Positions 13,518 to 22,946 of a DNA stretch of 64,000 nt are shown one piece after another. A model generated the notes under the pieces. It did no database searches and was not told the origin of the DNA. It saw only the letters and a list, made by a program, of their open reading frames with translations. Source of the stretch: Auriscalpium vulgare (Eukaryota > Basidiomycota > Agaricomycetes > Russulales > Auriscalpiaceae); NCBI GenBank assembly GCA_019915015.1, contig JAHBBC010000003.1, positions 1,302,001-1,366,000 on the forward strand, in the 5' to 3' direction. Each line of letters starts with the position of its first letter. Positions within the stretch are counted from its first letter, which is position 1. The translations under genes were made by a program, and so were the position numbers.

Positions 13518-15374
13518 CGTGAAAAAGAGAGAACAAGATGGATGGATTGGCACGCTTGGTCGTTGTCTGCACTTGAGGGAAAGTGGGCAGTCGCGGAGCT
13601 ATGGATCGGGCATCAGAGCCGCAGCCGATACCTCGGTCCCACTCACGCCTCCCGTATCCGCCCTTGCCGCCCGGCTCTATCCCCATATTGTACCAGCTCG
13701 TCCTCCTGCTCTCGTCCTCTGCCATCTTCTCGCCCATACCGCACGCCCTACACTCTGTTCAGCCCAGCACATTTCCTCCCCCTTCCCCCTCCTCTCCCCG
13801 CCCCTCCCCGCTCGCCCTTTGCCCACTCGATCACCCAAGCGGATGCGATCGATCTTCGTATCATCCGGCGCACCCCGTAATCTCTTCGACCGCTGGGGCT
13901 AGCTTCCCCGAGCTCTACATAAATACTGAGACAGCCCAAGTGTTTCCCCCTCTGAGCAGCTCGCCTAGCTGTCCGTGACAAGCTCAAGCCCCGGCCATCT
14001 GACCCCTCCCGACTTCCACCGCCTTTCAATTTGACATCGCATCCTCCGCGCAGTTCTCCGGGCATTGCGGCCTCGGTGGGGAAGGCGCACAGGCGAGTAT
14101 ATTACCCCATCCTTGCACTCAGGGCTCCCTTTGGGTCTCGTAGCGAACGCGTCACATTTTGCCTCGATGGCTTTATGTATGACATGCGATTGGCACGGTA
14201 GGATCTACTGACGATTTTTTGCCGGCGACCACAGTTGTTGCCAGCCGGGCACTTTTTGAAATAGACCCCAGGTCGTATCGAGCATGCATTTGCTCTCGAC
14301 CAGTAAATACTTACAGTAAGTTACTTCGCTTGACAGCAGAACCATCCCGAGCTTGATCCACAACAGCACAGTTGTTGATGAGTTGTCGATTAGCACAAAG
14401 ATGCCCGGCATCGCACAGTCTTGGCCAGATGTCCGGTTACTATAGTCCGAGCAAGTCCGCAAGATATCATGACGCCGAGGACCGCATCAAGGAACTGAAC
14501 ACCCGTTCAATGGTCCGACTGTCGTTCATCTCAAGTGGCGTTTCAGGCCCCTGGCACAGCGGTAGCAAGGCGGCTGCCGCATGTGCGCTTCAGCTTCAGC
14601 GCTCCGCATGTGCTGGTCAGACGCTTGATGACATGGCGCATACCTTATCCTATCCTTGATGAGCGGCTGTAGAGGCCATCAGTGAATTGCCCATGTGAAT
14701 ATCGACGTCGTGAATGGAAGGGGTCCTTGGAATTGCAGTGTAGGAGCGCCAGATATATATGAGCAGCACGGGCGTGAGCGAGTCCAGACAGCACGAAGCA
14801 TTTGGGTGACGCAAGAATCTGATGCTGCATTTTACATGTACGGAATCGAAGACGCGGCTAACACAGGGTGCCGAGAGTTGCCCGGCGAACACGAAGGGCA
14901 CGCAGTGCTTTGAACACTAACAAACAGCAGCGAAACAGATGGGCGGGGGCGCATGGGTGGGCAGGGAAGGGCGGTGGAAGGGCGCGGCGGGGAGGAGCGA
15001 ATCGAGGGACGAGCTCAAGGGGAGAAGCCGCTGGTGGCAGATTGATTTGAGGAAGACAATATATGGCGTTTCACACCATCAGGGAGGGGAGTGTGTGAAC
15101 ACGGTCGCCGGGGACAGAGGCGGACGATGTAGCGCGAGGGTCGAACGTTGACAACGGTGAGCTCGCGAGTGGGAGTGCTCCGTAGCAATGGTCTCGAGGG
15201 ACCGAGCTTCGACGGTCGTGGACGAATATTCGAGAGGAAAAGGCGAGACCAGCGACCAGAAGCGCAATTGATCAAATCTTATCCCGCGCTGCCCTGGGAG
15301 AGCCTGCGACTCGAGCCCACTAAAACCATCTCCCTCCCTGGCGCCTGTCCGACACCCCTTCCCTCTCGTCCACC
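13518..15374. other. Long gene-poor intergenic region
   Basis: About 1.86 kb lies between the divergent ATG26-like gene and the DUF6533-like gene, unusually long for this window. The part near 13720-13830 is a pyrimidine-rich run (repeated ctcccc/cccct) on the plus strand, as in promoters upstream of either gene. The middle (14100-14900) is less GC-rich and contains only short, unrelated open frames. The last 400 bp before 15375 is again purine- then pyrimidine-rich. I found no tRNA, no transposon protein and no long repeat. Confidence 0.4.
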
Positions 15375-16912
15375 ATGTCCAACGTCACCATCAGCCCCGA
15401 CGACCTCCCCAACTCCCTCCGCCTCCCCCCGCACCTCTCCGCCCACAAGTACTTCTTCGTCTGCACCCTCACCGTCGCCGCCTGGGACTCCCTCGTCCTC
15501 AGTCCCCGCAGCTGGAAGCTCCTGCGCCAGGAGGGATGGCCCGCCCTCAAAATCCTCTTCATGTTCCTCCGCTTCTTCATGCCGGCCGAGTTCATCATCG
15601 TCGGTGCGTCGTCCGCTCCGTTTCAGAACGCTCAGCGCGTTGGTGCTGATACCGCTTCCATCGTCGCTAGGCGTAGCATTCTTTGATTCTGACTGGTCGC
15701 GTTCGGTGAGTACCTTATCGCGCCCCATACCGTGTACAATTCTCACACCCTGCGCCAGATGTGCACAAGCTTCTACCTCTTCGAGCCCATCTGCACGGCC
15801 ATTCTGCTTGCGGCATGCTCGGGTATGCCTCTACATTTTTTGGCATATACCCACAATATCCTCATCCGTGATCACGCTTCCAGCTGTCCATGTCATTCGG
15901 ATACATGCCATTTACGACAAGAGCAGGACTCTCTTGTTCGCACTTGGCGGACTTTTGGGTCTCCAGGTTGTTGTCACTGCTATCGCATGCGCGTTCTATC
16001 GCGGTACGGTCGCCCTCGTCTCCCTTCCGCGCATAGTCTGACAGGAACATCCCGTAGCTGTGCCATTGCTTGATGGTCAAGGTTGCATCGCGGGCCCCAA
16101 GCACAGCTGGGTTGGCATCTACTGGGCGTCCGCTACTCTCCTGTACACGACAACCGTGCGTCTATCTCCGACGGCTGCCGTCCTCGCCCGCTGATCATCT
16201 TGTCATTCAGTTCGTGCTTGCTCTCATGCGGTCTGTGCAGTCGCTCCAGGTCAAGTCCCTGAGCCTATGGAAGATGATGCTTCGCGACGGTCTCAATCTC
16301 TACGGGGTACGTGCGATGATTGGAGCAACTGCATTTGGTGTGAGAGATCTAACTGTCACTCTCCAGGCCATCTTCATCGTGAACTTTATCAATATGCTCT
16401 TCTGGTTCATCGCGAAGCCCACGGACAACGCCGACTCCATCAAGACCATCGTCACGAGGTTGGCAGATATCTGTTCCAGTGCACCGCACGTTCTGATCAT
16501 CCATCCATCCCACAGCATGACAGCGGTCATCACCACCACGATGACCCTCCGCATCATCCTGTCCGTGCGCGGCACGCTCTACTCGGGCGGCTCCTTCGCA
16601 GGCGTCTGGTCCTCGACGACCGGCACCAACTCCGCGTCGCGCGCCGTCACCTCTGCCCGCGCCCCGGCTGGCGCGCCCTCCGTGCTGCAGATCAACTCGC
16701 AGCTCCACGGCGCGCCGACGTACACCATCGACGGCATGGACGGCAAGGCGGAGCACGGCTGGGACGGCAGCGACCACAAGGAGACCCTCCCGCACGACCT
16801 CAAGCAGTCGTCGACCCTCACGAGCGACTACGAGGTGCCCGCGCCCGGTCTCGGCGTCATGGTCACCGTCGATCGCGAGGTCATGGATTTCGATCCGGCC
16901 GGCAAGAACTAA
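15375..16912 (+). CDS. DUF6533-type seven-helix membrane protein
   Basis: Function is unknown. Proteins of this type form large families in Agaricomycetes. ATG 15375 has a good context (caccATGtcc) and gives MSNVTISPDDLPNSLRL. The N-terminal helix pair YFFVCTLTVAAWDSLV ... ALKILFMFLRFFMPAEFII resembles the DUF6533 domain. Further hydrophobic segments follow, split by short introns: FYLFEPICTAILLAACS, LLFALGGLLGLQVVVTAIACAF, WASATLLYTTTFVLALM, AIFIVNFINMLFWFIA and SMTAVITTTMTLRIILSVRG, about seven in all. The roughly 115-residue C-terminus after 16580 is polar, without a helix, and ends DREVMDFDPAGKN (TAA 16910-16912). The topology resembles a receptor, but no ligand or G-protein motif is recognisable. 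Confidence 0.75.
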
Positions 16913-17490
16913 GGCACCTTGAGGCGTCCGCTTGATCCCTATTCGTATGTATATCTATGCAGCATCTCGACTGTTCTACTTTATTTGCTGTCTTCTTGGA
17001 TCGGAAGGATAGAGATACCTTGGGGGCTGGCTGTTGTTACCAAACTAACGGCTGAAGCCTCCTGTATATCAATACCTGCGCGAGCGTCCTGTGGTGATAT
17101 ACTGGTGATCTTTTTCCGCGAAGGATCGATTGTCGATGAAATAAGGACTGTATCATCGCGAGACTTGCTACACTGAGTATATGCACACGCCTTATAAAGC
17201 GACCTTCTACCATCTGGCCGTGAACCGAAAAATGGCTAGCCGTACAATGTCGGGCGAATCGCTCATGGTACTATCTGGCGTAGTTGAATCATTCGAGGAC
17301 CAATATTGCACACTCAGAAATCCTCCTCATTATCGTAGGAAACAGTAGAGTTTCCCTTGCCAAAGGCCCAGGACGCAACCTTGCGAGCGTAGCTCGAGCG
17401 GGAAGCATGGCGCGCATGTTGGGAATTTTGAATGAAAATCATGGAGCAGCGAAGGCCATAGAGCAGCATACAGACCCTACAGCTGGGCAC
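16913..17490. other. Convergent intergenic region (3' UTRs)
   Basis: About 580 bp lies between the stop codons of two converging genes, the DUF6533-like gene and eS19. It is AT-richer than its surroundings and should hold both 3' UTRs. A short open frame at 17284-17450 runs into the antisense of eS19 and has no motif. Nothing else was found. Confidence 0.4.
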
Positions 17491-18080
17491 TCACTCCTCC
17501 TCCTCCTCAGCCTCCTCGTCTTCCTCCTCGTCTTCCTCCTCCCGCTCAGTCTCCACAACAGCGGTCGCAATCCGGTCCAAATCACGCTGGCCGTCCTGGC
17601 TGATTCTGCGACCGCCGTTCGCAGAGAGCTCCAGCACGCCGATCTTCTCCAACGACTGGCAGATCTTCCGTTGCACCGACGCGGACGCGTCGCCGTGGTG
17701 AGACGGGCGGTTGCCACGGCGATTGCGTCCCCCGTGCAGCTTTTTCAGTGCGCCGATTCCTACATCCTTGCGGAGGTAGATGTGGCGTGCGACGGCAGCT
17801 GAGGAGATAGACAGAGATCGTTTGAGAAACGGGACGCGGCGGCCTGGCCAAGCTTGTCACACACCTGCGCGAACGTAGTACCAGTCAGGGTCATAAGGAG
17901 CAAGCTCCTTGTACGCGCCGGTCTTCACGATATCCACCCAGGTAGGCACCTCCAGCTTGCCCGACCGCTTGAGATGGGACGAGTATGCGGCGATGAAAGC
18001 CTCCGCGCTGCAGACGGCCAGTCAGAGAGGGCATATCATGAGCAGCAGTGAACACACCTAATGTCACGTACGCCCGGCAT
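17491..18080 (-). CDS. RPS19: 40S ribosomal protein eS19 (RPS19) with an acidic C-terminal tail
   Basis: eS19 sits in the head of the small ribosomal subunit and is needed for 18S rRNA 3'-end maturation. The first exon is tiny (MPGVRDI, 18080 to about 18058), followed by an intron, then [39 protein letters not shown] and [10 protein letters not shown]. After another intron come [37 protein letters not shown] and [19 protein letters not shown]. These blocks are diagnostic along the whole length. Beyond the normal end near DRIA the frame continues with about 28 residues that are almost all Glu/Asp before TGA 17493-17491. Short introns near the 5' end are usual for fungal ribosomal protein genes. 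Confidence 0.95.
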
Positions 18081-18618
18081 TTTGATGTGTGGTCTTGAAG
18101 GTGTTGGAGGCGATGGCGACGGGTGGGCAGCGACAGTGTGTTGTCGGTCGATTAGAGTTTAGTTTCGTGGTCCGCCCCGCCACACCTGTGCAGTTCATCC
18201 ATTAGATAAGCGGGATTTGCCGAAAGAATAGCTCTTACAACTCGACACCCGTGTGCACTGTACATGTGGTCTACATTTCGTGCCGATGTATGCTTGTCCA
18301 TTGAATCCAGCATGTCCAAAGAACACCCAAGAGGCCGCCTGGATCCCCTTGGTATGTGAGTAGGAAATCGCACGCTTGCCGCCCTTTTTTTGTCTGTGAG
18401 CGGTCGATTAGCGAATATCTTGGATCCAGTTTCACCGCGACGTGCGAGTCCCAAACCAATTCATATGTTTCTGTCCTCCAATGGGCCGTTGGAGCGTTGG
18501 ACTGCCCTTGTGGTGCAGTCGAGATTCATTGGCGCGTATCGTAAGCCCGGCGTCTAATGGCCGAGCCCTGTGCTCCAGTGCCCACTCAGCAAGCTCACCA
18601 CCCACTCTCTCCCTCGCC
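18081..18618. promoter_or_regulatory. Divergent promoter region between eS19 and the F-box gene
   Basis: The 538 bp separates two divergently transcribed start codons. The part next to eS19 is the presumptive ribosomal-protein promoter. The open frame running into the F-box gene from 18442 is continuous but not F-box-like, so I treat it as leader sequence. No clear TATA box was found on either side. Confidence 0.35.
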
Positions 18619-20250
18619 ATGCACCAACTGCCTGCCGAGCTCCTCATCGGCATATTCATTTACTGTGCCCACACTGACGTCTGCTCGCCACTCACCCTCG
18701 GCCAAGTCTGCCGACAGTGGAGGGGTATCCTCCAGCACACCCCAGTCATCTACCAGCTCATCATCCTCAATGATCGGCACCAATCCCTTCGTCGCGCCAA
18801 TCAGATATCAAATCTCTACCTCGAGCGCACGCGCTCGCTGCCCTTCGATGTCCACGCCGACGTGCACTCGGGTGACGACCTCCTCCCAATCCTCTCCCCA
18901 TTCCTGGCCCATCTCGATCGATGGCGTTCCTGTCGCCTCGGGGGCGCGCCCTTCCGCTTCGACGATCTCTGGCCATCCAGCCGCGGCGAGCGGAGACTTG
19001 AAGGGCTCGACATCAATGTCCTGGACATCGGGGAAATAGACGAGAATGTGGAGCAGGCGAGCGTAGCGGACCCCGACGCGCCATCTCACCCACCTTCATG
19101 CCTGTACAAGTTTGCCTTCACAGGAGATTCGCTCTCCGTGTACCTCACGGCAGCCCGCCTTCCCCAGTCCGTGGCATCCACCCCGATGCGGTTCGCCTCC
19201 CTGGTCATCAGCGAAGGCACACCGAGCGTCAGCCTCGGGCCACGGGAGCTGCTGGACTTCCTCTCAACGTGCCCCGAGATCGAGTTCTTCTCCTTCACAG
19301 GGTCCATGTGCGAGCCTGAGCTGAGCCTCGAAGACGGGGAGAACCCACCTCCGATCGTCGAGCTCCTGCAACTGCGAACACTCATCCTCCACAGCACCCT
19401 CTGCACCCGCATCATCCTGTCTGCAATCCACACGCCCGCTTTGGAGGAGCTCTGCCTCGAGCATCTCAATGTCGACTTCAAGTTCCCCATCCACAATCCG
19501 TTCTTGCCTCGCCAACTCCCTCCACCTCCCGGAGCTACATCGCCCGACACCCATCCCTCATTCGGCATCCCCGTCACACAGCTTATCCCGATGGACACGG
19601 ATACCCCATCCTCTGCGCCTGTCACCTACCTATTCCCGCCCGACCCGCTTCCCTTCGCAGAGGACTACACCCCCGAAGACGGCGATTCCGACGAGGAAGG
19701 GGACTCCGACTACTCGCAGTCGCCCTACAGCGACCACGCGACCGGCATGGGCATCCGCTCGCTCGTCCGGCGCTCCAGGCCCCCGCTGCGCGTGCTCGAG
19801 ATGGACTACGCCGACATGCGCACGAAGGACTTCGCCTGGCTCTTCGCGCGCGTGCCCCTCCTCTCCGAGTTCCGCATTGTCGCGTCGGACATGTCCGACC
19901 GCGTCATCCGCATGCTGGGCGTCTGGACGGACCCGTACTGCATCGGCAACCCGGGCATATGCGATGCGGCGGACGCCGCGGCGCGAACGGGCGCGCAGCC
20001 GCAGTGCGCTCACTATGTGATGCTGCCGCACCTCGCGGTGTTGGAGCTCATCCATTGCCAGCGGCTGAGCGGGGCCGCCATCGTCGAGGCCGTGAAGGGC
20101 CGTGCAGCGGTCACGGACACCGCATCAAGAGTGAGGCTGGCGGAGCCTCTGCCACTGAGCGAAGTCGCCATCGTGGGTTGCGTTCAGTTTAGGGAGACAC
20201 ATGAAGAGGAGGTGTCGGAGGTTCTCGGGGATCGATTGCGTACTCAGTAA
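18619..20250 (+). CDS. F-box protein, intronless
   Basis: A single exon of about 543 codons. The N-terminus MHQLPAELLIGIFIYCAH, followed within 25 residues by LGQVCRQWRGILQHTP, is a compact F-box, the Skp1-binding element of SCF ubiquitin ligases. The remainder is an LRR-like array without clear consensus (LVISEGTPSVSLGPRELLDF, LRTLILHSTLCTRIILS, ALEELCLEHLNVDFKF), interrupted by an acidic, low-complexity segment (PEDGDSDEEGDSDYSQSP, about 19670-19730). The frame is open further 5' to 18442, but the ATG at 19 bases into the 18601 line (18619, context tcgccATGcac) places the F-box right at the N-terminus, as in most fungal F-box proteins. The substrate is unknown. Large F-box families are normal in Agaricomycetes. 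Confidence 0.8.
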   Translation: MHQLPAELLIGIFIYCAHTDVCSPLTLGQVCRQWRGILQHTPVIYQLIILNDRHQSLRRANQISNLYLERTRSLPFDVHADVHSGDDLLPILSPFLAHLDRWRSCRLGGAPFRFDDLWPSSRGERRLEGLDINVLDIGEIDENVEQASVADPDAPSHPPSCLYKFAFTGDSLSVYLTAARLPQSVASTPMRFASLVISEGTPSVSLGPRELLDFLSTCPEIEFFSFTGSMCEPELSLEDGENPPPIVELLQLRTLILHSTLCTRIILSAIHTPALEELCLEHLNVDFKFPIHNPFLPRQLPPPPGATSPDTHPSFGIPVTQLIPMDTDTPSSAPVTYLFPPDPLPFAEDYTPEDGDSDEEGDSDYSQSPYSDHATGMGIRSLVRRSRPPLRVLEMDYADMRTKDFAWLFARVPLLSEFRIVASDMSDRVIRMLGVWTDPYCIGNPGICDAADAAARTGAQPQCAHYVMLPHLAVLELIHCQRLSGAAIVEAVKGRAAVTDTASRVRLAEPLPLSEVAIVGCVQFRETHEEEVSEVLGDRLRTQ

Positions 20251-20938
20251 CGCGGTTGCAAAGCGGCACGGTGCTCGCACCACTGGTTATATGAACCCAC
20301 CGTGCAGTGAGTAAGCCATGCACCGGCGACTGCGAAGTCGGACGTATTTCCAGGTACGTTTCACCATATGTGCATTTCAGCCTTTTCATTGATTCCGTTT
20401 GTTTCACAGGCCATCTCACGGATCTCTTGCAAACGCCTTATGCAGTTCACAAACTTATATGCGCACATCCATACAGTCAACATCCCAACGCGCCATATGC
20501 AGCCTCGATTTAGTATGTACTCTCTATCGACGTGCGGTCACTGTGAGGTATCGGGAACACTTGAGTTAGCGGACGAGCTCAGCTGGACCCGCACACTCCG
20601 ATCTCATCTATGTTTTCTGCCTCTCGGCCCCCGCCTCCGTTAGCCCTACCGTAGGGCTTCAATCATCGACAAATTCGTCAATCAGTCGACGAATTCGTTC
20701 ACAAATGATATTTCTGATGATCCTCGCGTAGCTCATGGAATAGGAAGAAACGACAGAGCTGTTATTTGTGCGATTATATAGTTTTCTCCTACCCGTGTCT
20801 AAGATCTACCAGACCTTCATGATCATTCCCGCAAGACGCCGCAATAGTCATGACCGCGCTCCCTGAGCGTCGATCAGCGTCTAAGTATGGTAAGTGTTTT
20901 ATGTCCAGACAGATAGCGTGCGTTAGTTAAGGCAAGGA
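20251..20938. other. Convergent intergenic region with small inverted repeats
   Basis: About 690 bp lies between the F-box stop and the desaturase stop. It contains a perfect 17-bp inverted repeat at 20642-20658 (8-bp arms around one base) and, just after it, two related near-palindromes built on AATTCGTC (20668-20679 and 20688-20700). The rest shows no coding signal and presumably holds the two 3' UTRs. Confidence 0.4.
20642..20658. repeat. Perfect 17-bp inverted repeat
   Basis: The sequence agccctaccgtagggct has 8-bp arms and a single central base. It lies between the converging 3' ends of the F-box and desaturase genes. It is too short to name and may be chance or an RNA 3'-end structure. 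Confidence 0.6.
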
Positions 20939-22668
20939 TTACTTGTCCACTTCGACACCGGAATCGCTCGCGCTCACGTCCGAAACGAGAGGCCGCCCCG
21001 CAGCCAAGCCACGGCTGTTCTTGAAGAAGACAATGTTGCCGTCGTCCTCCACGAACCTGCACTCCTTGAACACGCGGTACACCTCAGCCCACCCGGCGGG
21101 GGCGCCCTGCAGCTTGATGCCCGCCTGATCAAGGCGCTTGCGCAGCGCGTACGTGGCCTCCCAACTGCGCAACCTCATTTAGCACACATCCACGCGTCAT
21201 AGCATACATGCACTTACGCGTTGTAGTGCGGGATCTTGCTAGCGACGTGGTGCGCCACGTGAGTCTCAGAGATGCCGTGCGTCGCGCACCCTCCGATCCA
21301 GCCCATAAGGGAGCCCAGATCGCCGAGAAGGTCACGGTCGAGAGTCGAGAGCGCACCACGAGGGAAGGTGTGCTCCGGCGCGCGGTAGTGGGGGAGGAGG
21401 GGGTCGGTATGTTGCAGGAAGGTGATCAGCACAAGCCAGTGGTTCACCCTAAGCAGGCAATAAGCACAGAGACACGCGAGAAGAAGTATGCAGACTGACC
21501 AGAGGTAAGGCACAAGATACAGACGAAGCACCTCGGAGAATCCGCTCTTAGCTGTCCAGGCGAAAATTACGCCCAGCCAAATCAGAATACCGACGTCAGA
21601 GACGACGATCTGCATAAACTGGTGAGGACCGAAGACAACAGCTTGGGGGTTGAAGTCTGAGAAATCAGAGAACATGAGCCTCTGTGGCGAGCGAAGACGA
21701 GTGATTCTTACGGTTCGTGCCGCTGGGGTAGCGCTTCTGGCCGGAAGCGTTGCGAATGAGGTACATGGGCCATCCAATGAGCTATAATAGTATCAGCACA
21801 GTGCGCACTCCACATGCTCCGTTGTCGAGATGTAGAAGTAGCGATATATGCTCACAAGATAGGAAGCCGCACCGAGCAGAGCACCGATGGGCGAGTCGCC
21901 GAGGGCATCGCTCAGTTCACGCATGACGTCGTCTGTGATGCTGGAGCCGGCGAGATCCTCCTTCGCGGGGTCCAGATGCGGAAGGCCAAGCTGGGCGCGG
22001 GTCCTGGGGACGAACACCTGGTCCTGCGTCATATGGGCCGTTGAGGCATGGTGCTTAGCATGGGTGATACGCCACGAGTGGTACGGAACACCGAGGCTGC
22101 GTGATGAAACACACGTGTGATGAACATGACGTCGGAACAGAGGTGGGCGGGACAGCTCACGCAGAGTGGAGAACCCAGCCGACAAAGTTGTTGATGAACT
22201 TGGACTCCGAGAACGCCTGGTGACCGCACTCGTGGGCGATGACCCAAAGACCTGTGGCAACAAGCCCGGTGGCGAAGCCGTAGAAGGTCCACAGCGACCA
22301 CGACGCGAAGGCATACCAGAACGGCGAGGGCAGCGAGATGTGCTCGGGCGTAATGAGGGTCTCCAGGAATGTGGCCGTCTTGTAGATGCCAGTAATCAGA
22401 GCGACATCCCAAACGCTATATGAAGTAAGTTAGACACGCCGCTTGACATACGTCGTTTGGAGCAGTCACTCACATATACAAAGACGAGCGGAATGTAGAG
22501 CGCTTGAAGCAGTGCGCGCTGGTAGCGGTAATGAGGTCGCGTGAAACACGTAGAGGACAAATGGGCGTACGGGATAGCAGACAGCAGGTCCTTGACAGAG
22601 AGATCGGGGATGACGACCGGGTTTTGGTCGACGACGGTGGTCACGCCGTTCGAGTGGACCGTTTTCAT
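20939..22668 (-). CDS. FAD2: Delta-12 (oleate to linoleate) fatty acid desaturase
   Basis: An ER membrane di-iron desaturase that introduces the second double bond into C18 acyl chains. ATG 22668 gives MKTVHSNGVTTVVDQNPVVI; an intron splices to the family-typical SAIPAHCFKRS. The three histidine boxes are intact: HECGHQ (22217-22234), HAKHH (22048-22062) and HVAHH (21247-21261). Hydrophobic stretches flank them (WTFYGFATGLVATGLWVIAH; IVVSDVGILIWLGVIFAW; LVPYLWVNHWLVLITF). The C-terminus ends SDVSASDSGVEVDK at TTA 20941-20939 read in reverse. About eight short introns are present. Delta-12 is preferred over delta-15 because of overall resemblance to basidiomycete FAD2-type enzymes; regioselectivity is not provable from sequence alone. 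Confidence 0.88.
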
Positions 22669-22946
22669 GGCTGGGACGACGACGGGGAGCTAAAGAGAGA
22701 CGGGGTCAAGGACTGGTCAAGGACTGGCAGGACGGCGAGTCAACGCTGCTGTGGTGCCCTGGAGTAAAAGGGAAAACAGGTCAGGCAACATGTTTTATGG
22801 GGTGAGTTGGCGCCGCGGCAACTTCCGGGCGTCTGGCCGTGGGCGCGCCCCAACGCATCGACCGACTGCGGTGGCCATCAAGTACTCCAGAACATCGCTA
22901 CATAATAATCGCAAAATAGATACAACAGTCCGCTCTAGATGAATCG

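Noticed and set aside
18442..18618. A longer N-terminus for the F-box protein
   Set aside because: The frame is open, but the extra residues have no similarity to anything F-box-related, and the ATG at 18619 puts the F-box at the usual N-terminal place.
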